DNA of 64,000 nt from an uncultured Lachnospiraceae bacterium (GCA_902779575.1 CACZBW010000004.1:1-64000), one strand, 5' to 3'. Shown: positions 32,591 to 41,639, counted from the first letter of the stretch. A program made the numbers and translations. The notes: generated from the letters alone by a model not told the origin.

Positions 32591-33673
32591 GTGAACAGAT
32601 CAAAAGAAATGACACAGATTATAGCAGGAGGGCTCGTCATAGGCGTGATCGCCTCTCTGCTGGTATTGTTCGGGAATCCGTCGAATATGGGCTTCTGCAT
32701 TGCCTGTTTCCTGAGGGATACCGCCGGAGCGCTCGGACTGCACCAGGCGGCGCCGGTTCAGTATATACGTCCGGAGATTATCGGAATTGTCCTGGGCAGC
32801 ACGCTTCTTGCCCTGGCGGGAAAGGAGTTTTCGCCGCGCGGCGGCAGTTCGCCGATGACCCGCTTCATCCTTGGTTTCTTTGTGATGATCGGCTGCCTGA
32901 TGTTCCTGGGCTGCCCCTTCCGCATGATCGTGCGTCTTGCCGGCGGCGATCTGAATGCCCTGTTCGGTTTCCTCGGATTCTTCCTGGGAATTCTGACCGG
33001 CGTCTTTTTCTTAAACAGCGGTTATTCTCTTCGCAGGACCTACAGGCTGCCCGCGCTTGAGGGCGCCATTCTTCCCGCCGCCGAGATCGTTTTTCTGATT
33101 CTGCTTGCGGCGGCTCCCGCATTCATTCATTTCACGGAAGCGGGAGGCGGCCCCGGAGCGAAGCACGCGGCTCTTCTGATCAGTCTCGCGGCCGGTCTGA
33201 TTGTCGGCGCCATCGCCCAGAAGACAAGGCTCTGCATGGTCGGCGGCATCCGTGATATCATCCTGTTCAGGGAATACAGGCTGATCTGCGGCTTCGCGGC
33301 CATCCTTGTCAGCGCCCTTGTCTGCAACCTGATTCTGAATGCCGCAGTCGGCGGATACTTCCGTCTCGGTCTGGCAGGACAGCCTGTCGCGCATACCGAC
33401 GGGCTCTGGAACGCGCTCGGCATGTATCTTGCCGGATTTGGCTGCGTCCTTCTGGGAGGCTGCCCGCTCCGCCAGCTGGTTATGGCCGGAGAAGGAAATT
33501 CCGACAGCACCTCAGCCGTGTTCGGACTGATGGCCGGAGCGGCATTTGCGCACAATTTCGGCCTTGCCTCCAGCGGGGAAGGCCCGACGGCAAACGGGAA
33601 GATCGCGGTTATCATCGGAATTGCGGCGGTGGCGGCGATCGCCTGCATCAATACATTCAGGAGGGAGGACTGA
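32591..33673 (+). CDS. yedE: Selenium-metabolism membrane protein YedE
   Basis: 360 residues from GTG 32591, placed by AGGAGG at 32580-32585. An ATG at 32546 has no ribosome site. About nine to ten membrane helices, with paired Cys motifs (NMGFCIACFLRDT, FLGCPFRMIVRLAGGD, TRLCMVGGIRD, LLGGCPLRQLVMAGEGNSD) repeated in both halves, as in the YeeE/YedE transporter fold. The FdhT-type YedE accompanies SelD and YedF and is thought to bring selenium into the cell. It overlaps nothing and is followed 3 nt later by yedF. Confidence 0.9.
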   Translation: MNRSKEMTQIIAGGLVIGVIASLLVLFGNPSNMGFCIACFLRDTAGALGLHQAAPVQYIRPEIIGIVLGSTLLALAGKEFSPRGGSSPMTRFILGFFVMIGCLMFLGCPFRMIVRLAGGDLNALFGFLGFFLGILTGVFFLNSGYSLRRTYRLPALEGAILPAAEIVFLILLAAAPAFIHFTEAGGGPGAKHAALLISLAAGLIVGAIAQKTRLCMVGGIRDIILFREYRLICGFAAILVSALVCNLILNAAVGGYFRLGLAGQPVAHTDGLWNALGMYLAGFGCVLLGGCPLRQLVMAGEGNSDSTSAVFGLMAGAAFAHNFGLASSGEGPTANGKIAVIIGIAAVAAIACINTFRRED

Positions 33674-33675
33674 AT

Positions 33676-33882
33676 ATGACCACCATCGACGCAAGAGGCC
33701 TTTCGTGCCCGGAACCCGTGATTATGACCAGAAAAGCCCTGAAGAGCAAAGAAAACAGGTATACGGTCCTGGTGGACAATGTGGCTTCCAGGGAAAATGT
33801 CACCCGTTTTGCGGAAAGCCAGGGGTTTCGCGTAAAGCTGACAGAAGAGAGCGGGCAGTACCGCCTGGAACTGAGCAAATGA
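33676..33882 (+). CDS. yedF: TusA-domain protein YedF (single domain)
   Basis: 68 residues. It has the TusA/SirA fold with the sulfur- or selenium-carrying Cys in DARGLSCPEPVI (about residue 11) and KEN... VLVDNVASRENVTRF. YedF proteins in selenium clusters usually have a second DsrE-like domain of about 120 residues, so this one is short. It stops directly at the start of the DUF3343 gene (ATGA overlap), consistent with a relay of selenium between the two. Confidence 0.85.
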   Translation: MTTIDARGLSCPEPVIMTRKALKSKENRYTVLVDNVASRENVTRFAESQGFRVKLTEESGQYRLELSK

Positions 33883-34127
33883 ATTATATCGCCACCTTTT
33901 TCAGCCACTTCGGCGCCATGCGTTTTCATAAGCTCTGCGGCAGTGCAGGCTGGAGATCAAAACCCGGTCCCGTACCCCGGGATCTCAGCTCCAGCTGCGG
34001 AACCTGCGTCCGTTATGAGGCGGGGGAGGACTTTCTTCCGTGCGGGGAAGCGCCGGATGAGCTGGAACAGATCGTGGAGGCTGCCGGGAACGGCTATATC
34101 CTGAAATACCGGGCCGGGGGGAGCTGA
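33879..34127 (+). CDS. DUF3343 putative selenium/sulfur carrier
   Basis: 82 residues, ATG 33879 overlapping the yedF stop. The sequence contains FHKLCGSAG and a C-x-x-C pair (SSSCGTCVRYE), with DUF3343 features such as IATFFSHFGAMRF and ILKYRA at the end. The family is annotated as a putative Se/S-carrier and often sits by YedF and SelD. It is a small cytoplasmic protein. The coupled start and the fixed neighbours argue for a role in moving selenium to SelD. Confidence 0.75.
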   Translation: MNYIATFFSHFGAMRFHKLCGSAGWRSKPGPVPRDLSSSCGTCVRYEAGEDFLPCGEAPDELEQIVEAAGNGYILKYRAGGS

Positions 34128-34248
34128 TCCGGCCCGCGGCTCCGGTGCGCAGCCCCCGGATCATAAAAACAGAGGCTTTCCTGCCTGCCGTTATGACGCA
34201 GTCAGCGCGCCGTACAGGGGAAAGCATGTATGGACGGAAGGAAGAAGT

Positions 34249-35292
34249 ATGGAGACAGATGTAAGGCTTACAAAACTTGCCGGCTGTGCCGGATGCGGGG
34301 CAAAAGTCGGGGCAGGGACGCTCGTCAGCCTGCTGAATGGCTTCCGGACAAGGACCGATCCGAACCTGATCGTGGGTTTTGACAAGAGCGACGACGCCAG
34401 CGTCTACAGGCTGAACGATGAGCTGGCCCTGGTGCAGACGACGGATTTTTTCCCGCCGGTCGTGGATGATCCTTTTGTGTACGGCCAGATTGCGGCAGCC
34501 AATGCGCTGAGCGACGTCTATGCCATGGGAGGGGAGCCGAAGCTGGCGCTTAATCTGATGTGCATTCCGGAGCAGATGGACGCCCATACCGTACAGGAGA
34601 TTCTTCGTGGCGGTTATGAGAAAGCCTATGAGGCGGGAGCGATCATTTCCGGCGGACATACGATCCACGGAGCGGAGCCGCTTTACGGCCTGGCCGTGAC
34701 CGGATTTGTGCATCCGGACAGGGTTCTGACAAACAGCGGCGCCAGACCGGGAGATGACCTGATTCTGACAAAGCCGCTTGGGGTCGGGATTCTGATGACA
34801 GCCGCAAAAGCCGAGATGGCGGAGCCTTCTGTCCTGGAACGGATCTGCCTGCAGATGAAGACCCTGAACAAAGCAGCAAGGGACATCATGGTGAAATATC
34901 CTGTGCACAGCTGTACGGATGTGACCGGCTTTGCCCTGCTGGGACACAGCTATGAGATGGCCCAGGGCAGCGGCGTATCGATCCATATCGATGCGGACCG
35001 GGTGCCTTTCCATCCCGAAGCGCTTGAGCTGGCGCGGATGGGCCTGATTCCTGCCGGAGCCTACCGGAACAGGGATTATGCGGAGAAAGGCGTACGGGCC
35101 TCTGAGAAGGTCAGCCGGGAGCTGCAGGATATCTTCTATGATCCGCAGACCAGCGGAGGCCTCCTGATCGCGGTGCCGCACGAAAGCGCCGGGGCCCTTC
35201 TGGAGGAGCTGAAGGACCGTCTTCCCTGCGCGGAGCAGATCGGCTGGGCGGATACCCCGGAGGAATACAGCGTTTACCTTGAGAAGGAATAA
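34249..35292 (+). CDS. selD: Selenide, water dikinase SelD
   Basis: 347 residues. It makes selenophosphate from selenide and ATP. The nucleophile is Cys16 and the catalytic Lys is Lys19 (GCAGCGAKV), so this is the Cys form and not selenocysteine. DDASVYRLND, QTTDFFPPVVDDP, AAANALSDVYAMGG and the C-terminal DPQTSGGLLIAVP are conserved AIR-synthase-fold motifs. Separated from DUF3343 by 121 nt. No selA, selB or selC is seen in the window, so the product may serve tRNA selenation or a selenium-dependent molybdenum hydroxylase cofactor instead. Confidence 0.95.
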   Translation: METDVRLTKLAGCAGCGAKVGAGTLVSLLNGFRTRTDPNLIVGFDKSDDASVYRLNDELALVQTTDFFPPVVDDPFVYGQIAAANALSDVYAMGGEPKLALNLMCIPEQMDAHTVQEILRGGYEKAYEAGAIISGGHTIHGAEPLYGLAVTGFVHPDRVLTNSGARPGDDLILTKPLGVGILMTAAKAEMAEPSVLERICLQMKTLNKAARDIMVKYPVHSCTDVTGFALLGHSYEMAQGSGVSIHIDADRVPFHPEALELARMGLIPAGAYRNRDYAEKGVRASEKVSRELQDIFYDPQTSGGLLIAVPHESAGALLEELKDRLPCAEQIGWADTPEEYSVYLEKE

Positions 35293-35343
35293 GCTCCTGA
35301 GGGCGTCCGGCTTTCACCGGAACTTTGTATTTACAGTGAACTT

Positions 35344-35371
35344 TTGAAACTCTGTGGAAAAAGAATATAAA
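35344..35371 (+). promoter_or_regulatory. Promoter for the sensor kinase
   Basis: TTGAAA, 16 nt, TATAAA, leading into a leader of about 140 nt. Confidence 0.5.
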
Positions 35372-35520
35372 TCGTGATATGCTGAAGAAGCATGTCAGCG
35401 GGATACAGATCAGCGCCTCTGCGGCAGTTGCGGGGGCGCTGGTCTGTTTCAGCATAAAAGGATCTGTTCTGCCGGCTGCTTGGGCCGGACGGATTCTGCA
35501 TTCCGGAGGAATCGGGACTT

Positions 35521-37125
35521 ATGAAGAAATCGGTTGCCAGGCAGCTGGCGGTCATGTTTATCAGCCTGCTTGTTCTGGTTATGGTGGCGATGCTCTTCGC
35601 CAACAATGTATTTCTGGAACGTTTCTATGAGATCAGGCTGCGCAGTATTCTGATCCGGGCGTATACGCTGGTGGACGCGCATATCGGGGAAGACGGCATT
35701 GATGAAGATTATTTTCTGGGAGAATTTTCCGAACTGGAACGTTCCGGCAATATCAGACTGGTCGTGCTGAATCTGAATTACGAGCCGGTAATCGGAAACG
35801 GGGAATCGGATGACGTGGTCATGGCGGGCAGGCTCTACGCCTACAGCATGGGCTTTGACAATGATGACGCGAAGATCCTGGAAGAGACGGATTATTATAC
35901 CATCCAGAAAAAAACCGATACGCGCATGGGGAGTGATTTTCTTGAGATCTGGGGAATCCTCGCCGGCAGCGGTTATCACATCATCATGCGCATACCCATG
36001 GAGAGCATCCGGGCCAGCGCCAGGATTTCCAGCGAGTTCATTCTCTATACGATCGTCATCGCAATCCTGGTCAGTATCTTCATGATCGGCTGGATGAGCA
36101 GGCGGATCGCAAAGCCGATCCGGGAACTGACCATTCTGTCCGAGCGGATGGCGAATCTGGACTTCGACGCCAGATATACCAGCGGCGGAGAGAATGAGAT
36201 CGGCCAGCTGGGAGATCATTTCAACAGGATGAGCAGGACCCTGGAGACGACGATTTCAGAGCTCAAGACGGCCAATAATGAGCTTCAGAGAAACCTGGAT
36301 GAAAAGATAAAAATGGATGATGAGCGCAGGGAATTTCTTTCCAATGTTTCCCATGAACTCAAGACCCCTCTTGCCCTGATCCAGGGATACGCGGAGGGCC
36401 TGAAGGACTGCGTCAATGATGATCCGGAGTCCAGGGACTATTACTGCGATGTGATTATCGACGAAGCCGGAAAGATGAACACCCTGGTGCGCAAGCTCCT
36501 GACGCTCAATCAGCTGGAATTCGGTGAGGACGTAGTGGAGATGGTCCGCTTCGACCTGGCGGACCTGATCAGGGGCAAGGTTTCCTCCACGCAGATTCTC
36601 GCTGCCCAGAAGGAGGCGGAGCTTGGCTATGAAGGGCCGGACAGCCTGCCGGTCTGGGGAGATGAGTTCAAGGTTGAGGAGGTTCTCACGAACTATCTGA
36701 GCAACGCGATCAACCATGTGGAGGGAGAACGGAAGATCGTGATCCGTGCTGTGCGCCCGGAGGGCAGCGGAAAAGTCCGCGTCTCCGTCTTCAACACCGG
36801 CGAGGGAATACCGGAGGAGGACCTGCAGCTGGTCTGGGATAAGTTCTTTAAAGTGGACAAGGCCAGAACCCGGGCATACGGAGGCAGCGGCGTCGGCCTT
36901 TCCATCGTGAAGGCAATCATGGAGTCTTTCCATCAGGCATACGGCGTAAACAACGTTCCGGGAGGGGTCGAATTCTGGTTCGAGCTGGAGGATGCCGCCG
37001 GAAACACGGAGGAGGAAGAGCAGGAAGAAAATGATCCCGGGCAGGAAGAGCAGCTGATGAGGAGGCCTGCAAAAACCCCGAATGTTCCTGTGGACGCGGA
37101 GTGGGTCAGCGCGGAAGACAGCTGA
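35521..37125 (+). CDS. Orphan membrane sensor histidine kinase
   Basis: 534 residues. Membrane helix 1 (residues 11-34), an extracellular sensor region of about 120 residues, membrane helix 2 (FILYTIVIAILVSIFMIGWM), a HAMP domain, a HisKA domain with the phospho-acceptor His in FLSNVSHELKTPLAL (about residue 280), and a HATPase domain with the N-box NYLSNAINHV and the G-boxes NTGEGIPEEDL and GGSGVGLSIVKAI. The acidic C-terminal tail is unusual. No response regulator follows. The only OmpR-type orphan in the window (24348) is a candidate partner. Confidence 0.88.
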   Translation: MKKSVARQLAVMFISLLVLVMVAMLFANNVFLERFYEIRLRSILIRAYTLVDAHIGEDGIDEDYFLGEFSELERSGNIRLVVLNLNYEPVIGNGESDDVVMAGRLYAYSMGFDNDDAKILEETDYYTIQKKTDTRMGSDFLEIWGILAGSGYHIIMRIPMESIRASARISSEFILYTIVIAILVSIFMIGWMSRRIAKPIRELTILSERMANLDFDARYTSGGENEIGQLGDHFNRMSRTLETTISELKTANNELQRNLDEKIKMDDERREFLSNVSHELKTPLALIQGYAEGLKDCVNDDPESRDYYCDVIIDEAGKMNTLVRKLLTLNQLEFGEDVVEMVRFDLADLIRGKVSSTQILAAQKEAELGYEGPDSLPVWGDEFKVEEVLTNYLSNAINHVEGERKIVIRAVRPEGSGKVRVSVFNTGEGIPEEDLQLVWDKFFKVDKARTRAYGGSGVGLSIVKAIMESFHQAYGVNNVPGGVEFWFELEDAAGNTEEEEQEENDPGQEEQLMRRPAKTPNVPVDAEWVSAEDS

Positions 37126-37242
37126 GAATCCTGCCGGATGATGCGGGCTCTTTTTTACGGGGCGGGGAGCTCAGCGGCGGGAAGGCCGCAGCGCCCGCAG
37201 ATTCTGCGGAAGACAGTTTCAGAAGCGGCTTTTGGAGTAAGT

Positions 37243-38520
37243 ATGAAAAAGGACAGCGAGAATCCGATTATCGTGGTCGGCGGAGGCGCCGCCGGCATGA
37301 TGGCGGCCTGCGCGGCCGCCGGAGAAGGGGCGAAGGTGCTGCTTCTTGAGAAAAATGAAAAACTCGGGAAAAAGATCTATATCACAGGAAAAGGACGCTG
37401 CAATTATACGAACTGCTGCGAGACGGAGGATTTCTTCCGCCATGTCCCCTGTAATCCCCGCTTTCTGTATTCCAGCATCTACGGCTTTGATCCGCATGCG
37501 GTGATGGACTGGTTTGAGTCCAGAGGCTTAAAGTCCGCCGTGGAGCGGGGAAACCGTGTTTTTCCAGCAAGCAGCCGCGCCTCCGACGTGACGAAGACGC
37601 TGGAGACAGAACTGAAGCGCCTTCGTGTCGAGATCCGTCTGAACTGTGAAGTCAGGGATCTGCTTACAGAAAAGGAGCCTGAACGGAGGGTTTCCGGCGT
37701 CCGGCTTGGGACAGGGGAGCTTCTTCGGGCAGAGGCGGTGATCCTTGCCACCGGCGGAAAATCATACCCCTCGACCGGCTCGACCGGAGACGGGTACCGG
37801 TTCGCGTCGTCGGCCGGCCATAAGATTACGGAGCTTTCCCCCTCGCTGGTGCCGATTACGGTACAGGATGCGGATATTCCGGAAATGCAGGGCCTGTCCC
37901 TGAAAAATGTGCGTTTTCAGGTGCGTGACGGCAGAAAGACCCTGTTCGATGACTTCGGGGAGATGATGTTTACCCATTTCGGAGTGACGGGACCGCTTAT
38001 CCTCTCCGCCAGCGCGAACCTGCAGAAGCAGATCGGGAAGAAGCCTCTCAGCGCGGAGATCGATCTTAAGCCGGCGCTCTCAGAAGAGAAGCTGGATCTG
38101 AGAATCGTGAGAGATTTTGAACAGAACAGCAACAAGGTTTTCCGAAACGCGGTTTCCGGCCTCTACCCGGCCCGCATGCAGCCGGTGATCATCCGCAGAT
38201 CCGGGATTCCGGCAGGGAAAGCGGTGCATGATATCACGAAGGCGGAGCGGATGGAACTGATCAGGGTTACAAAGCATTTCCAGATGACCCTGACGGGGCT
38301 TCGGGGATTTCAGGAAGCGGTAATCACGCACGGCGGCGTATCCGTAAAGGAAGTGGATCCCTCCACGATGGAATCCAGAATTCTGCCGGGCCTGTATCTG
38401 GCCGGCGAACTGCTCGACGTGGACGCTTATACCGGCGGATTCAATCTCCAGATTGCCTGGGCGACCGGCCATGCCGCGGGAGCGGCGGCTGCGGCGTCTG
38501 CAGCGGAAAGAACAGGATGA
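37243..38520 (+). CDS. NAD(P)/FAD-dependent oxidoreductase, HI0933/BaiN family
   Basis: 425 residues from ATG 37243 (GGAG, 6-nt spacing). An upstream in-frame start at 37138 has no ribosome site. The FAD-binding GGGAAGMMAACAA and ITGKGRCNYTN motifs open the protein, VILATGGKSYPSTGSTGDGY is the mid-sequence FAD contact, and FNLQIAWATGHAAG ends it. This is the flavoprotein family containing BaiN, which reduces unsaturated bile-acid intermediates in gut clostridia. Most members have unknown substrates, so bile-acid chemistry is possible but unproven here. Confidence 0.85.
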   Translation: MKKDSENPIIVVGGGAAGMMAACAAAGEGAKVLLLEKNEKLGKKIYITGKGRCNYTNCCETEDFFRHVPCNPRFLYSSIYGFDPHAVMDWFESRGLKSAVERGNRVFPASSRASDVTKTLETELKRLRVEIRLNCEVRDLLTEKEPERRVSGVRLGTGELLRAEAVILATGGKSYPSTGSTGDGYRFASSAGHKITELSPSLVPITVQDADIPEMQGLSLKNVRFQVRDGRKTLFDDFGEMMFTHFGVTGPLILSASANLQKQIGKKPLSAEIDLKPALSEEKLDLRIVRDFEQNSNKVFRNAVSGLYPARMQPVIIRRSGIPAGKAVHDITKAERMELIRVTKHFQMTLTGLRGFQEAVITHGGVSVKEVDPSTMESRILPGLYLAGELLDVDAYTGGFNLQIAWATGHAAGAAAAASAAERTG

Positions 38521-38530
38521 ACAGATATAT

Positions 38531-38628
38531 ATTATTGCATGAAAACGAATAGAAATGCAGACACTGCTGGATAGGCTTTCTTAACAAAAAACGGATACTA
38601 TTGCAGAAAAATGAATGGAAATACGGAC
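38531..38628. repeat. Imperfect 32-nt direct repeats upstream of cmk
   Basis: Segments at 38531-38562 and 38597-38628 share 25 of 32 positions, starting ATTATTGCA and ACTATTGCA and ending in GGAC- or AGAC-type sequence. They lie in the AT-rich gap before cmk and could be duplicated promoter or regulator sites. Confidence 0.4.
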
Positions 38629-38731
38629 GGCGCCGGGAAAGAGCATGTGGACGGAACGAAGAGGCGGATATCGCCCGGGAGACAGGGATGAAGCCGGTTC
38701 TCCCGGGCAGTGCAGCAGAAAGGAGCTGAAT

Positions 38732-39421
38732 ATGAGTTTCAATATCGCAATTGACGGTCCGGCAGGAGCCGGGAAAAGCACGGTTGCCCGGAGGGCGGCC
38801 GGGAAGCTTGGCTTCATCTATGTGGATACCGGAGCCATGTACCGGACGATCGCCCTGTATATGCTGCGCGGGCAGGTGAATATTGACGATGAGAAAGAGC
38901 TTGCCGCTGCCCTGGACAGGATTTCTGTCAGTCTGAGCTACCAGGACGGGGTGCAGCATATGTTCCTGAACGGAGAGGATGTCAGCAGCCTGATCCGCAC
39001 GCCGGAGGTATCCGCGACGGCTTCGCTCACATCGGCAAAAGCCGCCGTCAGAGCGAAGCTTACAGACCTGCAGAAGGACCTTGCCGCAAGGGAAAATGTC
39101 CTGATGGACGGGCGCGATATCGGGACATGCATCCTTCCGGACGCCCAGCTGAAGATTTTCCTGACAGCCAGTGTGGACGAGCGGGCGCGCAGAAGGTATC
39201 TGGAGCTGAAAGAAAAGGGAGAAGACTGCGATCTGGCTGCGATCAGGGAGGAGATCGCCCTGAGAGACTACAGGGATTCCCACAGGGAAAGCGCGCCGTT
39301 AAAGCAGGCGGAGGACGCCGTACTGCTTGACACATCCGATATGGACGCGGATGAGGCAGTAAAGCGGGTTGTGGAACTTGCAGAAGAGCGCATGCGCGCA
39401 TGCGGACTGGCGGACAGCTGA
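38732..39421 (+). CDS. cmk: Cytidylate kinase
   Basis: 229 residues from ATG 38732 (AGGAG). P-loop GPAGAGKST, NMP-binding TGAMYRTIA, the lid region and DGRDIGTCILPDAQ, and RDYRDSHRESAP are family motifs. It phosphorylates CMP and dCMP to the diphosphates. Upstream of ispH and rpsA, the classic Gram-positive order. Starts 20 nt before ispH. Confidence 0.95.
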   Translation: MSFNIAIDGPAGAGKSTVARRAAGKLGFIYVDTGAMYRTIALYMLRGQVNIDDEKELAAALDRISVSLSYQDGVQHMFLNGEDVSSLIRTPEVSATASLTSAKAAVRAKLTDLQKDLAARENVLMDGRDIGTCILPDAQLKIFLTASVDERARRRYLELKEKGEDCDLAAIREEIALRDYRDSHRESAPLKQAEDAVLLDTSDMDADEAVKRVVELAEERMRACGLADS

Positions 39422-39440
39422 TTATAGTTGAGGTTGGAAT

Positions 39441-40421
39441 ATGGGATATGAAAATCAGCCGGATGCGGCGGAGCGGATCCGCCGGCTGGAGGAACTTGCC
39501 CGGGATGGAAAAAACGGACTTCCCGGAAGCCTCTGGAAATCTGATGACGGAACTTACGCTGTCTACGTCGCCAAAAGCGCCGGCTTCTGCTTCGGCGTGC
39601 GCCGGGCGATCGACACTGTCTACCGGGAGATCGGAAAGGGGAAAGAACCGATCTATACCTATGGCCCGATTATTCACAATGATACGGTAGTCAACGACCT
39701 GGCTGCCAGGGGAGTCCGGGTGATCCGCACAGAGCAGGAGCTTGAAGAACTGCACGAAGGAACGGTTATCATCCGCTCCCACGGGGTAGCGGAGCGTATT
39801 TACCGGAAACTGGAGGAGCAGGGCCTGCAGATTGTGGACGCTACCTGCCCTTATGTGAGGAAGATACACCGCGCCGTGCAGGAGAAGGGAAGAGACGGTT
39901 ATGAGATTGTGATAATCGGCAATGCAAGCCATCCCGAAGTGGAGGGGATCCGCGGCTGGTGCAGCGGCCCGGCGAGCGTGATCGAGACAGAAGAGGAGGC
40001 GCAGGCCTGGAAACCCGCCGGCGGGCTTCCTGTATGCATCGTCAGCCAGACAACATTTCATCACAAGAAATTTTATAAACTGGTTGAAATTATCAAAGCT
40101 TTGAGTTATGATATCCCTGTCGTATTGAATACTATATGTAATGCAACGGAAGAAAGGCAGACAGAAGCCAGGTCGGTCGCATTGGTCGCGGACGCGATGA
40201 TTGTGATCGGTGGTAAGCACAGTTCAAACACACAGAAGTTATATGAGATTTGCAAAAAAGAGTGTAGTAATACTTTTTTTGTTCAGACTTTCGATGATTT
40301 GAATCTTCGGCTAGTGCCATCCAGGGGCATCGTAGGTATTTCAGCTGGGGCTTCCACCCCTAATATTTTAATCGAGGAGGTTTCAAAATTATGTCAGAAG
40401 ACAATTTTGAACAGATGCTGA
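39441..40421 (+). CDS. ispH: 4-hydroxy-3-methylbut-2-enyl diphosphate reductase IspH
   Basis: 326 residues. It makes IPP and DMAPP at the end of the MEP isoprenoid pathway. The [4Fe-4S] ligands are C50 in GFCFGVRRAI, the Cys of DATCPYV and the Cys of NTICNATEERQTEA. Other motifs are HNDTVV, RSHGV and IVIGGKHSSNT. The N-terminus has about 38 more residues than typical IspH. The C-terminus overlaps the rpsA start by 31 nt in another frame. The last third (from about 40060) has more AT-rich codons than the start. Confidence 0.95.
   Translation: MGYENQPDAAERIRRLEELARDGKNGLPGSLWKSDDGTYAVYVAKSAGFCFGVRRAIDTVYREIGKGKEPIYTYGPIIHNDTVVNDLAARGVRVIRTEQELEELHEGTVIIRSHGVAERIYRKLEEQGLQIVDATCPYVRKIHRAVQEKGRDGYEIVIIGNASHPEVEGIRGWCSGPASVIETEEEAQAWKPAGGLPVCIVSQTTFHHKKFYKLVEIIKALSYDIPVVLNTICNATEERQTEARSVALVADAMIVIGGKHSSNTQKLYEICKKECSNTFFVQTFDDLNLRLVPSRGIVGISAGASTPNILIEEVSKLCQKTILNRC
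40084..40112 (+). promoter_or_regulatory. Internal promoter within ispH, probably for rpsA
   Basis: TTGAAA, 17 nt, TATGAT, inside the ispH coding sequence and 279 nt before the rpsA start. Confidence 0.45.
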
Positions 40422-41497
40422 ATGAAACTTTTAAGCCGATCCATACAGGTGAGGTGGTCGAAGGCGAAGTCATCGACGTAAAACCGGATGAGATTATTCT
40501 CAACATTCATGGAAAGTCCGACGGTATTATTACGAAGAGTGAATATTCGAATGATTCCAGCATTGATCTGACCGAAGTGGTCCATGTCGGTGATACGATG
40601 GAAGCAAAGGTTATGAAAGTCAATGATGGTGAGGGCCAGACGCTTCTTACCTACAAGAGACTTGCAGCTGAGAAAGGCAACAAGAGGCTGGAAGAAGCGT
40701 TCAACAGTCATGAAGTTCTTAAGGCACCGGTAGTTCAGGTGCTGTCCGGCGGCCTTTCTGTGGTCGTTGACGGAGCTCGTGTTTTCATTCCCGCATCTTT
40801 GGTGTCTGATACTTACGAGAAGAATCTCGAGAAGTACAAGGATCAGGAGATCGAGTTTGTTGTAACAGAGTTCAATCCGCGCAGACGCCGCATCATCGGC
40901 GACCGCAAGCAGCTGCTTGTAGAGCGCAAGAAAGCGATGCAGGAAGAGCTGTTCTCCAGAATCAGCATCGGCGACGTTGCAGAAGGCGTTGTCAAGAATG
41001 TTACCGATTTCGGCGCATTCATCGATCTGGGCGGGGCAGACGGACTGCTTCATATCTCTGAGATGAGCTGGGGCCATGTGGAGAACCCGAAGAAGGTCTT
41101 CAAGGTTGGCGAGCAGGTCAGAGTCCTGATCAAGAATATCAACGGCGAGAAGATCGCTCTTTCCATGAAGTTCCCGGATGAGAATCCGTGGCGCAGCGCT
41201 GCCGAGAAGTACAGTGTCGGCACCGTTGTCACCGGAAGAGTTGCACGCATGACTGATTTCGGCGCATTCGTTGAGCTGGAACCGGGCGTTGACGCTCTGC
41301 TTCATGTATCCCAGATCTCCCGCGAACATGTTGACAAGCCGTCGGATGTTCTGAAGGTGAACCAGGAGATCGAGGCAAAGGTCGTTGATTTCAACGGCGA
41401 TGGCCATAAGATTTCCCTGAGCATGAAGGCTCTTGAGCCGCAGGCACCGAAAGCGGAAGAATATCAGGATCAGGAAGAAGAAGTGACCGAAGAGTAA
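40391..41497 (+). CDS. rpsA: Ribosomal protein S1, four S1 domains
   Basis: 368 residues. Four OB-fold S1 repeats follow an acidic N-terminus: HTGEVVEGEVIDVKPDEIIL, VLKAPVVQVLSGGLSVVVDG, IGDVAEGVVKNVTDFGAFI and VGTVVTGRVARMTDFGAFV. It binds mRNA at the ribosome. In several Clostridia it is fused to IspH. Here it is a separate frame with its own AGGAGGT ribosome site and overlaps ispH. The C-terminus is acidic (EEEVTEE). GAGGAGG at 40374. Confidence 0.93.
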   Translation: MSEDNFEQMLNETFKPIHTGEVVEGEVIDVKPDEIILNIHGKSDGIITKSEYSNDSSIDLTEVVHVGDTMEAKVMKVNDGEGQTLLTYKRLAAEKGNKRLEEAFNSHEVLKAPVVQVLSGGLSVVVDGARVFIPASLVSDTYEKNLEKYKDQEIEFVVTEFNPRRRRIIGDRKQLLVERKKAMQEELFSRISIGDVAEGVVKNVTDFGAFIDLGGADGLLHISEMSWGHVENPKKVFKVGEQVRVLIKNINGEKIALSMKFPDENPWRSAAEKYSVGTVVTGRVARMTDFGAFVELEPGVDALLHVSQISREHVDKPSDVLKVNQEIEAKVVDFNGDGHKISLSMKALEPQAPKAEEYQDQEEEVTEE

Positions 41498-41521
41498 GAT
41501 TCGGACAGAAAAAAAGAGAAG

Positions 41522-41548
41522 CCGGGAAGCGAAAGCTTCCCGGTTTTT
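41522..41548 (+). terminator. Intrinsic terminator of rpsA
   Basis: CCGGGAAGC, GAAA loop, GCTTCCCGG, then TTTTT. Confidence 0.92.
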
Positions 41549-41639
41549 GTTTGGAAAAGACTGCCGTTATGATCTGCGAAGCCGGAAATGCCGCCGCGGC
41601 CCCGGACAGAAGGATCGCAGATCCGGCACAGCCGCGGAG

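Noticed and set aside
33546..33878. N-terminal extension of the DUF3343 gene
   Set aside because: It overlaps yedE and yedF in another frame; ATG 33879 overlaps the yedF stop as expected for an operon.
34249..35292. Selenocysteine codon in selD or gpx
   Set aside because: Both active sites read Cys codons (TGC), not in-frame TGA.
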